Both the position numbers and the translations under genes were made by a program. Shown here piece after piece: positions 12,270 to 24,760 of a stretch of DNA of 64,000 nucleotides (positions are counted from its first letter, which is position 1; every line of letters starts with the position of its first letter). The DNA is from Microcebus murinus (taxonomy: Eukaryota > Chordata > Mammalia > Primates > Cheirogaleidae): assembly GCF_040939455.1 (NCBI RefSeq), contig NC_134113.1, forward strand, positions 15,610,501 through 15,674,500. Reading direction: 5' to 3'. The notes under the pieces are model-generated. The model saw nothing but the letters and a program-made list of their open reading frames with translations, made no database searches and was not told the origin of the DNA.

Positions 12270-13068
12270 TGACCAGAAATCTCATATTGGCAACACAGGC
12301 ATCTCATCTTTAAATGGGAATAAAAACAGTACCTCCATTTCCTGGGTCCGTACGTAAAGAGCTTGGAAGTCTCCACTCTATCCTAACAAGTAAAAAGCTG
12401 AACAAACTGAAAAATCAACAACTCTTCTTCGATCCCTAAGTCAGGGGAAGACACAGAACAAATTTCTGCCCCAGGATTGGAGAGACAGGTGAGCACAGCG
12501 AGTCAGGGCCTCCTGGAGCAGAGAGCGACTCCTGCGTGGAAGCTGCTGCAGGAAGCAGTGAGGGGTGTTGCTGGAGGCTCAGTGCCGGCGAGTCTGAGAG
12601 TTGAAAATAACTCCAGGAGGATCCAGCCAGAGGGGGCGCCACACAATATTGAGAGGTTTACCTCCAGGTGCTTGACCAGGTTCCCACAGTAAACGTCATA
12701 AGAAAACCCCCCTCATGCTTCTGGCAGGGAGGGGAAAAGGACCATTTTGATATATGCCAGAGCATTCTGTTCTTCCTAACAAGGCCTGCCCTCAGGAGAA
12801 ACTAGTTACCCAGAGCCTCACCTGTGGGGTATAATCAGAGCCTAACTGACCTGGGAGAAGAGAAATAGTCATCTCCAGCCCCCTCTGGCCTTCCAAGAAG
12901 GGAAATAGCCAACTCTCGACATCCTGTCCCACCTGAGGGGGGAGAAAAAAACTGAAAGACACTAGTAAAGTTTACAGAGGCAGAGACTCACTAAAAGACT
13001 GAGACCTAATCAGACCTAACCTTGGTACATCATGTCTAGCCAGTAAAAAAAAATTATGAGGCATGCTA

Positions 13069-13401
<333 letters not shown>

Positions 13402-15724
13402 TTAATTTGTTAAGGGCTCTAATGGATAAAGTAGATAGCATGCAAGGACAGATGGGCAACATAAGCAGAGGTATGTAAATATTAAGAAAGAACTCAAAAG
13501 CTAGAGAGCATTTCATCACTGCAATAAAGAATGCCTTTGACAGGTTTATTAGGTGACTGGACACAGCTGAAGAAAGAATCTCTGAGCTTGAGGGTGTATC
13601 AATAGAAACTTAGAAAACTGAAAAGCACAAAAAGAACAAAGACTGAACAAACAGAACAGAATATCCAAAGACTGTGAGGCAACAGCAAAAGATGTAAATA
13701 CACATAATAGAAATACCAGAAGGAGAAAAAAGAGAAAGGAACAGAATAAATATTTGAAACAATAATGACTGAGAATTTCCCCAAATTAATGTCAGACCCC
13801 AAATCACAGATTCAGGAAGCTCAGAGAACACCAAGCAGGATAAATGTAAAAAAGCAAACAAAGAAAATCTACACCTAAGCATATCATTTTCAAACTACAG
13901 AAAACCAAAGATAAAAAAAATCCTGAAAAAAAAAAAAAGCCAGAAGGAAAAAACACCTTACCTATTGAAGAACAAAGATACGAATTATGTCTTACTTCTC
14001 CTTGGAAACTAGGCAAGCAAGAAGAGAGTAGAATGAAAAAGTATCAAGACAAAAAAATCCCACCAACTTAGATTTCTGAGAAGCTGTCCTTCAAAAAATG
14101 AAGGAGAAATAAACCCTTTCTCAGACAAACAAAAATTGATGGAATTCGTTTCCAGTACACCTGCCTTACAAGAAATGGTAAAAGAAATTCTTTAGAGAGA
14201 AGGAAATTAATGTTGGTAAAAAAATCTAAGATCTGGATAACGAAAGGAAGAGCATCAAAGGAGGAATAAGTAAAGTATAAACTTGTTTTTCTTGTTTTTA
14301 ATTTATCTAACACATGAAAATTTATTCAAAATAATAACATTTGATTATGTATGCTTTTACATATACATATAAAACACATACACACATATGCTTATGTAGG
14401 CTTAGATACAAGCAAAATGAGTGGCAGCAATGATACAAGAGAGGGGGGAGAATTAGGGTTATTTTGTTATTATAAGGTACTCACACTACTTGTGAAGTGG
14501 TATATGTAATGTTATTTGAAAGTGGACTTGGATTAGTTGTAAATGCATATTGTAAACTCTGGGGCAAGCATTAAAAAAGTTTTTTAAAAAATATAACTGA
14601 TATGCTATGAAAGAAGAAAAAAGGAAATTATATAAATGCTCAATTAAAACCACAAAAGGTAGAAGAACAGTGGAAGATAAACAGGAAAGAAAGAACAAGG
14701 GCCTCAAATAGAAAACAGTAACAAATATGGTAGATATCAATCCATTTTTATCAATAATCACTTTGAATGTCAGTGGTCTAAATGTACTAATTAAAAGACA
14801 AAGATTGCCTGAGTAGATTAAAAAATAAGACGAAACTGTATGTTGTCTATAAGAAACCCACTTTAAATATAAAGACTATAAATTAGAAGTAAATGGTAGA
14901 GAAAAATATGCCATGCTGACACTAATAAAAATAGCAGTAGTAGCCATATTAATTTCAGACAGAGCAGATTTTAAAGCAAGGAAAGTTATGAGGGATAAAA
15001 AAACAGCATTATATAATGATAAAGGAGTCAATTCTCCAAGAAGACATGAGAATCTTTAATGTGTATATGCTTCACAACAGAGCATCAAACTACATGAGCC
15101 AAAAACTAGTAGAACAGCAAGGAAAAGTTAATGAATTCACTATCACAGTTGACGATTTCAACACCCTCTATCAGAAATGGACAAATCCCAGCAAGCAGAA
15201 AATCTGTAAGAACACCATGGATCAATTGGATATAATTGACATTTGTAGACTACTTCATCCAACAACAGCAGAATATGTATTCTCCTCAAACTCACATGGA
15301 ATTTTCCCCAATGTAGACTACATTCTGGGTCCTAATACACAACAAATTTCAAAGAATAGAAATCATATAATGTCTGCTCTCAGGCCACAATAGAATTAAG
15401 CTAGAAATTAAAAACAGAAGAGAACTTGAAAATCCCCCCAAAATGTAGAAATAAGGCAACACTCTTTTAAATAATAAATGGGGCAAAGAGGAACTCTCAA
15501 ATTTAAAAAATTTTGAACCAAATGAAATGAAAACACATCAAAATTGTGGAATGCAGCAAAAGCAGTGAAAATTTATAGCATTGAATGTATATATTGGAAA
15601 TGAAATACATCTAAAATCAATAATTTAAGTCTCCACCTTAGGAAACTAGGAAAATCAGAGCAAATTAAAACCAAAGTAAGTAGAAGGAAAGAAATAATAA
15701 GAATTAGTATAGAAATCAATGAAA

Positions 15725-15778
15725 TTGAAAATAGGAAATCAGCATAGGAATGAAATAAAATTGAAAATAGGAAATCAG
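15725..15778. repeat. Internal 36-base direct duplication in the L1
   Basis: An 18-base block ttgaaaataggaaatcag occurs at 15725-15742 and again at 15761-15778. A local duplication after the L1 inserted is the simplest reading. Confidence 0.7.
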
Positions 15779-17829
15779 ATAGGAAATCAATGAAACCAAA
15801 AGCTGGTTCTTTGAAAAGATCAATACAATCAATAAGCCTCTAACCAGACTAATTAAGAGAAAAAGAGAGAGAAGACACAAATAACTAATATCAGAAATGA
15901 AAGAGGGAACATCACCACAGATCCTATGGACATTAAAAGGATAATAAAGGAATACTATAAAAAAACTCTATGCCCACAAAATTTATAACCTAAATGAAAT
16001 GGACTAATGTCTTGAAGCACATGATTTGCCAAAATTCACACAAAAAGAAATAAGACAATCATCTTAGGGCTATATCTATTAAAGAAATTAAATCAATAAT
16101 TAATAACTTTACAAAACAGAAAGCACTAGGTCCAGATGGGTTTACTATTGAATCCTACCCAACATTTAAGGAGGAATTTATACCAACTCTCTACAATCTC
16201 TTTCAGAGCATAGAAGCAGAGGGAATACTTTCTAACTCTTTTTATGAGGTCAGTATTACCCTAATACCAAAGCCAGACAAAGACATTGAAAGAAAATAAA
16301 ACTACATACCAATATCTCTCATAAACATAGATGCAAAAATCCTTAACAGAATATAGTGAACTGATCTTTGACAAGGGAGCAAAGGCAATACAATGGAGCA
16401 AAGATAATCTTTTCAACAAATGGTGCTGGAACAACTGGACATCCATATACAAAAAAGAAAAAAAAGAATCTAGACACAGATCTTACACCCATCACAAAAA
16501 TTAACTCAAAATGGGTCATTGACCTAAATATAAAACAAAAATTTATAAAATTCCTAGAAGATAACATAGGAGAAAACCTAGACGAACTTGGGTATGGTGA
16601 TTGACTTTTTAGATATAACACCAAAGGCATAATCCATGAAAGAAATAACTGATAAGCTGGACTTCATTAAAATTAATGAAAGACAGTGTCAAGAGAATGA
16701 GAAGACAATCCACAGACTGGGAGAAAATATTTGCAACAGACACATCTGATAAAGGACTATTACCCCAAATGCACAAAGAAAACCTCAACAGTAAGAAAAC
16801 AAACAACCCAGTTAAAAAATGGGCCAGAGACCTTAACAGACACCTCACCAAAGAAGATATACAGGTGGCAAGTAAGCATACGAAAAGATGCTCCACATCA
16901 TATGTCGTCATGTAAACAGAAATTAAAACAACAATGACACACCACTACATACCTATTAGAATGGCCAAAACCTGGAACATTGACAACACCAATGCTGGTG
17001 AGGATGTAGAACAACAGAAACTCTCATTTATTGCTGTGGGAATGCAAAATGGTACAGCCACTTTGGAAGACAGTTTGGCAGTTTCTTACAAAACTAAACA
17101 TACTTTTACCATACAATCCCAGCAATTGCACTCCTTGCTATTGACCCAAAGAAGTTGAAAACCTATGTCCACACAGAAACCTGCACAGTGAGGTTTATAG
17201 CAGCTTTATTCATAATTGCCAAAATTTGGAAGCAACTAAGATATCCTTCTGAAGGTGAAGGGATAAATATAGTGTGGTACATGCAGACAATGGAATATAA
17301 TTCAGCACTAAAAAGAAATGAGCTATCAAGCCATATAAGACATGGAGGAAACTTAAATGCATATTACCAAGTCAAAGAAGCCAATCTGAAAAGTCTGCAT
17401 ACTGTATGATTCCAACTATGCAACACTCTGGAAAAGGCAAAACTATGGAGACAATGAAAATATCGTGGTTACTGGAGGTTGGGGAACAAGGAGGGATGAA
17501 CAGGTAGAGAACAGAGGATTTTTAGGGCAGGGAAAATACTCTGCATGATACTATAATGTTGGATACATGTCATGGTACATTTGTCCAAACCCACAGAATG
17601 TACAACACCAAGAGTGAACCCTAATGTAAACTATGGACTTTGATAATGAGGTGTCACTGTAAGCTTATCATTTGTAACAAACATACTGCTCTGGAGGCGG
17701 ATGTTGATAATGGGGGAGGCTCTGCATGTGTGGGGGCCAAGGGTATATGGGACATCTCTGTGCCTTATTCTTCACTGTGAACCTAAAACTGCTCTTTTAA
17801 AAAGGTCTTAAACAAAAAACCAAAACCAT

Positions 17830-17925
17830 AGGGTGTGCAAAGATTAAATGAGATAATCCATGCAAACGGCTTGCCCGGGGACTGGCACAGGGTCAGTGTT
17901 AGCTATCATTATTTTATGATTTCTA
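17830..17925 (+). mobile_element. MIR SINE 3' part
   Basis: Contains gattaaatgagataatccat, actggcacagggtcagtgtt and agctatcattatt. Confidence 0.7.
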
Positions 17926-17959
17926 GTCGAGAAGTATTTCGGGCTAACATGAGAAGGAT

Positions 17960-18060
17960 CCTCACATGCTTGCAGACTAACTTCCCTACTTGACAGACGG
18001 AGGCAGTGAGGTTCAAGGGGAGAAAGGGGCCTGCCCGTGGTCTCACAGCGAGTCTCTTCT
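17960..18060 (-). mobile_element. MIR SINE fragment, reverse
   Basis: Contains ttgacagacggaggcagtga, then ggggcctgcccgtggtctca and cagcgagtc. Confidence 0.5.
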
Positions 18061-18338
18061 GCAGGGCCCGCCCCTCGAGGGCAGACTTCTTCACTCCCGT
18101 CTCCCAGCACAGGGCTGGGCCCACGACAGACACGAGACAAATGAATATCAAATAAATGGGTGAACCCAAGTGCCGAGAGAGGACGCAACATGGGAAACAC
18201 TGTAAGGGAATTCGCAGTACCCAGAGTACCCCAGTTAGGAAGATTTGAGGGGACATTTCTCAACTGCAATGACCAGCACACTAGACCCCTGAGATACAGA
18301 AAGGCCAAAACTTTTCTCCCAAATTCCATCATCAGGAT

Positions 18339-18351
18339 GTCACCAGGTGAC
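18339..18351. promoter_or_regulatory. 13-base palindrome gtcaccaggtgac (X-box-like)
   Basis: Two GTCACC half-sites in inverted order with one base between them. Each fits the GTNRCC half of the RFX consensus, but the second half does not give RGYAAC on either strand, so it is one mismatch short. It also contains an E-box (CAGGTG). Confidence 0.3.
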
Positions 18352-18439
18352 GGGTAGTGACTACGTCAAGTCAAAAGGACAAGTGTTTGCACAAAACCCG
18401 CCTCCACATATACCTGTCCTAGCCCTGAAATAACGCGTG

Positions 18440-18700
18440 CTGTGTAAGTTAGGTGGTTGAGTGTAGGGACTCTGGACCCATACTTCCCAGGTTCTCATCC
18501 TGAATCCACCACTTACTTCCTGTGTGGACTTCTGCATATCACCTAATTTCTCTGGGACTCAGTTTATCATCTGTGAAATGGGGATAATAACAGTACCTAC
18601 CTCATAGAATTGTTTGGAGGATTAGCTGAGGTTGATATATGCAAAGTGCTTAGAACAGTGACAGGTACACGGCAAGCCCCATGCAAATGTTTGCTATCTG
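18440..18700 (+). mobile_element. MIR SINE, nearly full length
   Basis: Contains the MIR order ggttgagtgtagggactctg, ccaccacttacttcctgtgt, gactcagtttatcatctgtg, aaatggggataataacagta, cctacctcatagaattgttt and agtgcttagaacagtgacag. Confidence 0.88.
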
Positions 18701-19063
18701 ATTTTATGAGAACTCTGAACACCGCACTATAAATTTGAGCTAGACCCTCCTACCACCTATTAAAAAGAATCGCCTATTAATAAGCTTGGACAACGTCACA
18801 TGTATGCCAATTCCAATCTCTATTATCCTGTGCTTCAATTTATAGTTCTGATGTTCTCTAAAAAATTTATTTCACTACTTCTGCTGGAGAACTGGAGTTA
18901 TATCTTGAAAGAATTTTTTCTCAATGTGATGAGCCTTGAGGGACCAGTAGCAGGAGGGAAAGTTCAGGGGAGAACAGAAATTCAGACCACACCCCCCATT
19001 CCTCTGCAGAACCCCAAGTGACACAGGCAAACGCAAACTGGGCGAGGAAGGAATTTTGAAGTG
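18701..19063. other. No recognised feature
   Basis: Unique-looking intron sequence; nothing that I can name. Confidence 0.5.
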
Positions 19064-19090
19064 GATGTGAGATTGCAGTTTTAAATTGGA
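19064..19090 (+). repeat. 27-base direct repeat, first copy
   Basis: Matches 20035-20061 with two differences in 27 bases. Similarity continues weakly once the Alu at 19097-19388 is removed. See the paired finding. Confidence 0.75.
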
Positions 19091-19096
19091 GGACTA

Positions 19097-19388
<292 letters not shown>

Positions 19389-19402
19389 AAATTGGAAGAC
19401 TA

Positions 19403-20034
19403 GACTGGACTTTTGAAGTCTAAAAGAGAATCTAAATTATTGAGAAGATACTTGTCCTATAATCAATAACCAAAATATTAAATCTTCCATGAAGCTATCA
19501 AGGGTCAGGCCAAACTTACAACAAAGCAAAGCTGTGTTCTGCTTATATTCATTGAGTTCAGCCTGTTCCATCCACGAATTACACTTGTTGAGGCTCCTCT
19601 GGGTGTGTCCAAGAATCAGAGCGTAACACTAGGTGTGTAGTGAGCTGGCCAAAATCCCCCGACGCAAGAACAGAGCTGTAGGGTGACTCCTCAGTCACCT
19701 GACGGACCACAGCAGCCCGCGGGTGAGGGTGGTAGGAGGTCAGCTACAGAGCACATCCCATCAGCCAGTGTGGACAGAGATCCACAGGGGCTCCCCCCAC
19801 ATCCATGATGGGACGGGCCCCTGCCCCCAGCATACAGGTGACAGTCATAGCAGAGGGTGCTGCCAGCCAGGAGGAGCCCTCAACGAGCACCAGCTGGACT
19901 CTTGTTGCCTTTCCTCTGACCACCCCCTTCTCCTCCCTTCATCAACCCTGAAGAGCCAGAAAAGGAGAGAGGAGTGACCCCACTTCTTTCCCACAGCAAA
20001 TTCTGAGCCACAACGAGAGCGATGCTCTGACTTA
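19403..20034. other. No recognised feature
   Basis: Intron sequence without a named repeat or exon. Confidence 0.5.
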
Positions 20035-20061
20035 GATGTGAGATTGAGGTTTTAAATTGGA
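20035..20061 (+). repeat. 27-base direct repeat, second copy
   Basis: Partner of 19064-19090, about 970 bases apart; two differences in 27 bases. Confidence 0.75.
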
Positions 20062-20399
20062 CTGAACTGAACTTTTTAACAGCTGAGAATGAGTTGTAAT
20101 TATCCAACCAAGACTGGTGTGATGGCTGAGTATGGTTGAATGCTGTGGGATTTCCCTCTGATGTCTTCAGAGGGCAGGGCAGGAAGGCTGGACAGAGAAC
20201 TTTGAAGGCGGCTCTTCAAAGTAAGTAAAAATAAAGCCAGTTTCCATTTGTACTCCAACGAGTTCATCCCTGCTCAGTAAATGGGCTACTGGAAAATGGA
20301 TACAATACTCATTTCGTATGGTTATCCTGATGGTTAAACAAGTCCACACATGTAAAAATGACTGCCATGGTCTCTCACAAGTAGAATCAATATAAATCA

Positions 20400-20760
20400 T
20401 TCAACCTTTAACAAACATCTGAGGGCTTATTCTCTGCCAGGCACTGTTCTGGTGTTGGGTTAAAATAGTGAAGAAAAAAGTCCTCATGGAGCTTCTATTC
20501 TAGAGGAGATAGACAAAACAAAAGCAACAAATTATTTTATGTACACACACACACACAACACATGCTGTTTCTCAACCTGCCAAGCCTAGAGTAGCAGGAC
20601 AGAAACGTAGCTCTGTGTGTGTGTGTGCATGCACATGTGTGTGTATAAGATAGTTCAAGTCGTGACAGATGCTATAAAGAAAAATAAAGCATGGTAAAGA
20701 AATAGAGGAGGTGGTTTAGAATGGGGCACAATTTTAGATAATGGTGATTGATTCCTTTCA
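20400..20760. repeat. Old interspersed repeat, family unresolved
   Basis: Shares the order ctctgccaggcactgttctg, catggagcttctattctaga, ggagatagacaaaacaa and gatgctataaagaaaaataa with the repeat at 5780-6470. Short CA/TG runs lie inside it near 20543 and 20615. Confidence 0.55.
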
Positions 20761-21009
20761 TTGGTAGAGCACTATATAGTTTCAAAAAAGGCTCTCAATA
20801 AGCAGTCTCATTTTATCACTAATTTGATGAGGGATTATTCCTGTCTAAATGTAGGGAAATGGGAGCTCAGAAAAAATTTGACTCCAAGTCTGGTGACCTT
20901 TCATTAGCCTTAGCCAACAGCGAAAGCAAGCACAAGACCAATTCAGCCAGAAACTTCAGCATTCTCGACACTTCTTAAATTAATTCCGGGGCCCAAAGTC
21001 AATACAACG
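20761..21009 (-). mobile_element. Possible MIR fragment, reverse
   Basis: Weak reverse MIR features (gcactatatagtttcaaaaa, tctcattttatcactaattt, aatgggagctcagaaaaa). Low certainty. Confidence 0.3.
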
Positions 21010-21640
21010 TTACCGGGAGCCAATGCTTGCAGAGCTTGGCCACAGGCTTGGAAAGAGGGTTTGCATTTCAGATCTTTCTTGCAGCAAAGCAATTACTGCT
21101 GTCCATTTTATCAAGAACAGTATCCCAGCCAGGCCACCCTGGGGGACAGCTTCAGCACTGTCTGTTTCACCTCCGCCCACTTGCAAGCTGGGTGAGGGAC
21201 TACTACCAATTTATTTTTTCCCTAAAAGCTAAACTGAAATATTGAAACTTGCCTGCTCTGAGTTAAAAGTTCATAGATGAATCATAAGTCTGGATGGATC
21301 TGCTTAAAGGAAGACTGTCCACAATTGCACCCCAAGGTTCCACAGAACAACTAGTCCCTTTCTCTCAATGAGATGGCAGCTGCAGCCTGCTGGAGTCCTC
21401 AGGAAAGGCAAATGTGTCTTGAGGTTTCAATTCAGCAACTTCATGTGGAAACCCTCAGCGGCCACCTTCTGTCCTCTGTGGCTGGAAGGACAGCAGCAAT
21501 TCCCACTGCATTTGAAATTGATAGCAAGGCAGCTGCAAAGAGCATTTGCATTTATGCTTTTAATACCATTGGAGTGTTTCCTTGCTTTCAGACTGAAGAT
21601 AAGATGGAGTTTGGATGCTTTTTAAAATGACTATTTTGGA
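21010..21640. promoter_or_regulatory. Candidate conserved noncoding element
   Basis: About 630 bases with no recognised repeat. It holds motif-like words such as cagcaaagcaattactgctg (CAATTA) and gagcatttgcatttatgc (octamer ATTTGCAT), and an 85-codon open frame on the plus strand without splice context. It resembles a vertebrate developmental enhancer by composition only; conservation could not be tested. Confidence 0.3.
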
Positions 21641-22280
21641 AGCAACTGGCACTGTAATTCTTAGGGAGGAAACTTATTGTTTGGAAAAATAATTTGAAAA
21701 GCCATATGGGGTAAGTGAGACATCTATCTATGTAGGCACAGATGTCAACAGAAACCAAAGATCTCAGAAAAGAGGAAATTTGGTGGGGTTGTCCCAAGAA
21801 GGGGAGGAAGAGAAGAATGAGGGGAAGGAGGTTGGTGGAAGAGGAGGAGGAGAGAGAGACAGCCGAGTGGAGAAGGGCTGGGATTAGTTATGGAAGTGAT
21901 AAGTCCAGGAGAGTGAGGATTCCTGGTTTCTTGGTTCACCCAACCTGTCCCTCCATCTGTATCTAAGAGGCCATCTCTGGGCTCCCCACTGTGGCCACTG
22001 TGAGGGACTGTGTAGATGTGACTGAATGTTCCAGGACCACAGACACCTGGCAAAACTCTTGCAGCACATGCATTCACGGGTGCTCTTCCTTCTCCCACTT
22101 GCTGGGTGAAGGAAGGGACACTGTAAGCCCCTCCATAGCAGAGCCCATGGGGAGTTCCCTTCTGGGTCCCCACTGCCACCATCTAACACAGTGCCTGCCA
22201 CACAGCCAGGCTCAGCCAATACTCAGGGACCAAAGAAATGAGTGAGTAAGTAGCAACGGTAATTTTTTCATTGACTTTTT
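21641..22280. other. No recognised feature
   Basis: Includes a purine-rich stretch (21795-21870: GGA, GAA and AGA words). The 145-codon minus-strand open frame at 21745-22182 is not supported as an exon. Confidence 0.45.
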
Positions 22281-22464
22281 AATTATTTATTTATTTATTT
22301 TTTGGAGATGGGGGTCTTGCTATGTTGCCCAGGCTGGAGTGCAGTGGCCATTCACAGGCACAATCATAGTGTGCCGCAGCCTCAAACACCTGGTCTCAAA
22401 GCGATCCTCCTGCCTCAGCCTCCTGCGTAGCTGGGACCACAGGTGCATGCCACTGTGCCTAGCT
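22281..22464 (-). mobile_element. Alu-related monomer, reverse
   Basis: Reads tttggagatgggggtcttgc, tatgttgcccaggctggagt, gccattcacaggcacaatca and ends gccactgtgcctagctc. The cattcacaggcacaatcat segment is 7SL-like and marks an early free monomer rather than a dimeric Alu. Confidence 0.8.
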
Positions 22465-23067
22465 CTCCACTGACTTTTAAAAAATTCTTTTCACTTTGGA
22501 AACATTGTGTTAATGCATCACAAAAACATTTTTCTCTCCCTAAGTCACCACAGAGCATCTTCCGATTTATTGAATGAAGCCAATTCTCAGCCCCTCAGTT
22601 TCTGGGCTCTCCAAGATGGTTAGCTCAGGCCCCACACTGCTCCTTGTTTTTTTGTTTTGTTTTGTTTCCTGCTGATGATTTATCTGTTAGGAATCTGAAA
22701 AGGGAATTCCTGAAACTTACACACTGACCTCTTTCTGCCATTTCAGCCCTTGGTGGGGCCTGCACTCAAAATCTAGTAAAGAATAGTGGTGCCAAATAAG
22801 CCTGCCTATTTTTTTCTTAGCAGATGCAGTAAAAATTATAGATATTAATAGAAAAAAAGAAGCTAATCACAGGAGGAAGAGTTTAGATGTATTGGCTCAC
22901 ATGAAATTGGTTAATTTTTTGTATAAAATCTAGATTTTCAGCTGTCAAATAAATTCATGATCAGTCTTAAAGAATGCTCCAACAGTTTTTCTTGGCTTGT
23001 TAAATAGGAATGATGGATTCTAATAATTTTTTGTATATATAGCCCTAAGTGTGGATTGAATATATAT
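22465..23067. other. No recognised feature
   Basis: Unique-looking, AT-rich intron with a TTTTG run near 22648. Nothing else that I can name. Confidence 0.5.
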
Positions 23068-23302
23068 AGTGCAGCCTCAAACTCCTGGGTTCAAGCAATC
23101 CTCCTGCCTCAGCCTCCTGAGTAGCTAGGACTACAGGCACAAGCCACCAAGCCTGACTAAATTTTATTTTTTTAATTTTTTTAGAGATGGAGTCTTGCTG
23201 TGTTGCCCAGGCTGATCTTGAACTCCTGAGCTCAAGCAATCCTCCTGCCTCAGCCTCCCAAAGTGGTGGCATTACAGGCATGAGACACCATGGCCAGCAG
23301 AA
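23068..23302 (-). mobile_element. Alu SINE, reverse, truncated
   Basis: Right monomer partial (gcagcctcaaactcctgggt), linker aattttatttttttaatttt, and left monomer ending caccatggccagc. It lacks the far end of the right monomer. Confidence 0.9.
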
Positions 23303-23803
23303 TATATTTTTATTATAAGGTGGAGAGAGAATAGTTAGGCCTGTGGTGATAGTACCTCTCCCATCAGAGGACTCCTAAACCTCCAACCTAATGATACAAG
23401 GCCATTTCCCAGGTTCTCCAAAGCGTTCACATTACTAAGCCAAGAAGGTTGCTGTCCCAGGCTGATTGACGTACATATAACACACTTGTGAGATCAATAT
23501 TTGTCCTCAGAGAAAAGAAGTTACTTTGTACAAATTGAGCACTCAGGAAATTCAAGTGAGACATTCTCTACTTATTTTATGACATTTTTGAATTGTTTGA
23601 AATTTTTACAGAAAAGTATTACCAAACACTTTGGTATTACTTTGTTTTGGTATTATTTTGTTATAATTGTTTGACATTTTACATCATGGTATTTATAGCA
23701 AAGTTACCAAAGTACTTACTTTGGTAACAACAACTAAGATGCTTTAAAATGCTTAAAAACTATGCACAAATTACTTAAAATTGGGGTGGGGGGCATGACT
23801 CAC
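23303..23803. other. Intron next to the RFX4 exon; no other feature
   Basis: AT-rich. Contains several near-repeats of ttactttggta between 23615 and 23730 (a TACCAAA/TTTGGTA alternation) but no further exon. Confidence 0.5.
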
Positions 23804-23927
23804 CTTCCCAAAGCTGGCAGCATTGACGGGCTGGGTGTCGTTCTTCTCGCAGAAGTCCAGGTAATGCATGTAGAGGGCACTGCGAGGGATGCAGACCCCT
23901 TCTGCAATCTCGTAGTTCTCCTCCAGC
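23804..23927 (-). CDS. RFX4: RFX4 coding exon (start of RFX winged-helix DNA-binding domain)
   Basis: A 124-nt internal exon encoding the first part of the RFX DNA-binding domain. On the minus strand it follows tttccctag, and it ends TTTGGGAAG before gtgagt, so it finishes in phase 0. After the Trp completed across the junction it reads [19 protein letters not shown], continues [17 protein letters not shown] and ends ASFGK: 41 codons with no stop. The sequence matches RFX4. RFX1-3 have a different sequence here, and RFX6 differs at many positions. Within the family fold this covers the first two helices and the start of the next. The Arg- and Lys-rich recognition part lies in the following exon, which I could not find in the 23.8 kb to the left, so it is outside the window. 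No frameshift or lost splice site is seen, so the copy looks functional. Confidence 0.96.
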
Positions 23928-24029
23928 CTAGGGAAATAAACGCCTAATGAGCAAAAAACGGGTTACCTGCCCCAAGCAAGAAGGATCTGTTCTTCCCAGT
24001 CCTCCTTCAGACACAGGCAGACTTAGAAA

Positions 24030-24140
24030 TAACTCTCTTCCTACAGATGGGGAAACGGGGGCTCAGAAAGACAAGGCATGCTGCCCACAGCCATGGAATT
24101 AGTAGGTTGGCGGGATCAGAATCCTGGCCCCTTTGGGTAT
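24030..24140 (-). mobile_element. MIR SINE fragment, reverse
   Basis: Contains cctacagatggggaaacggg, ggctcagaaagacaagg and gggatcagaatcctgg. Confidence 0.6.
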
Positions 24141-24569
24141 GACCCAGACCACTTTTCCAGCCCCCCAACTCCCCATCCCTCTGCTCTGTGGTCATTGGCC
24201 TGGCCGCATTCTGGCTGGATCAGCTCCCTGCAAACTCCAAAAACTATATGGGGTCTTATAGGTCTTCCCCTCAGCCATGCTTCCCACTTGTGGAAGCAAC
24301 CATACACCCACTTGTGGAACCATTTATGGTAAGTAAAAGCCAAAGGATGCTGGTGCCAACATCTTGGGGCTTCTCCGCTGACAAGAGCAGTGTCTAGAAA
24401 GACAAACGCCCAAGGACAGGCTGCACAGCTGCACGCCCCCACCCACTGACTGAAGGGAGGCTACGTGACCACAGTAGAGAGCTGGCCTCATGATTACTTT
24501 CGGATCGCCGCTTCCCCTGCTGTACTAGGATTTATGATTCTATACTCATTACCTTTTTAGTGCGCATAG
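24141..24569. other. No recognised feature
   Basis: Unique-looking intron. A short direct repeat cccacttgtggaa occurs at 24279-24291 and again at 24307-24319. Confidence 0.5.
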
Positions 24570-24760
24570 GCTGGGGGTTCTATAGGATAGAGTTCCTACT
24601 CTCCAGCTGGGTTCAAATCATCCCAGCCTTGTCACTTGCTGGCTTGGTGACCTTAGGCAAGTTACTTAAGCTCAGGCCCCAGGTTCCTTTTGGAGGTAAT
24701 TTGCAACCACCTCCTAAGGTGGTCGCAATGATCAGATGAGGCAATGTGGGAGGCTATCAG
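24570..24760 (+). mobile_element. MIR SINE
   Basis: Contains gggttcaaatcatcccagcc, ttgtcacttgctggcttggt and gaccttaggcaagttactta, the MIR tRNA-derived and core parts. Confidence 0.8.

Noticed and set aside
15016..15393. 125-codon plus-strand frame that looks like a gene
   Set aside because: It is the endonuclease part of a dead L1 ORF2, followed by a frameshift; annotated as mobile DNA.
17844..18332. 162-codon minus-strand frame
   Set aside because: Covers MIR-derived sequence and lacks splice context; no family resemblance.
21745..22182. 145-codon minus-strand frame
   Set aside because: No domain and no splice sites that fit the RFX4 phases; part of it is translated from a purine-rich stretch.
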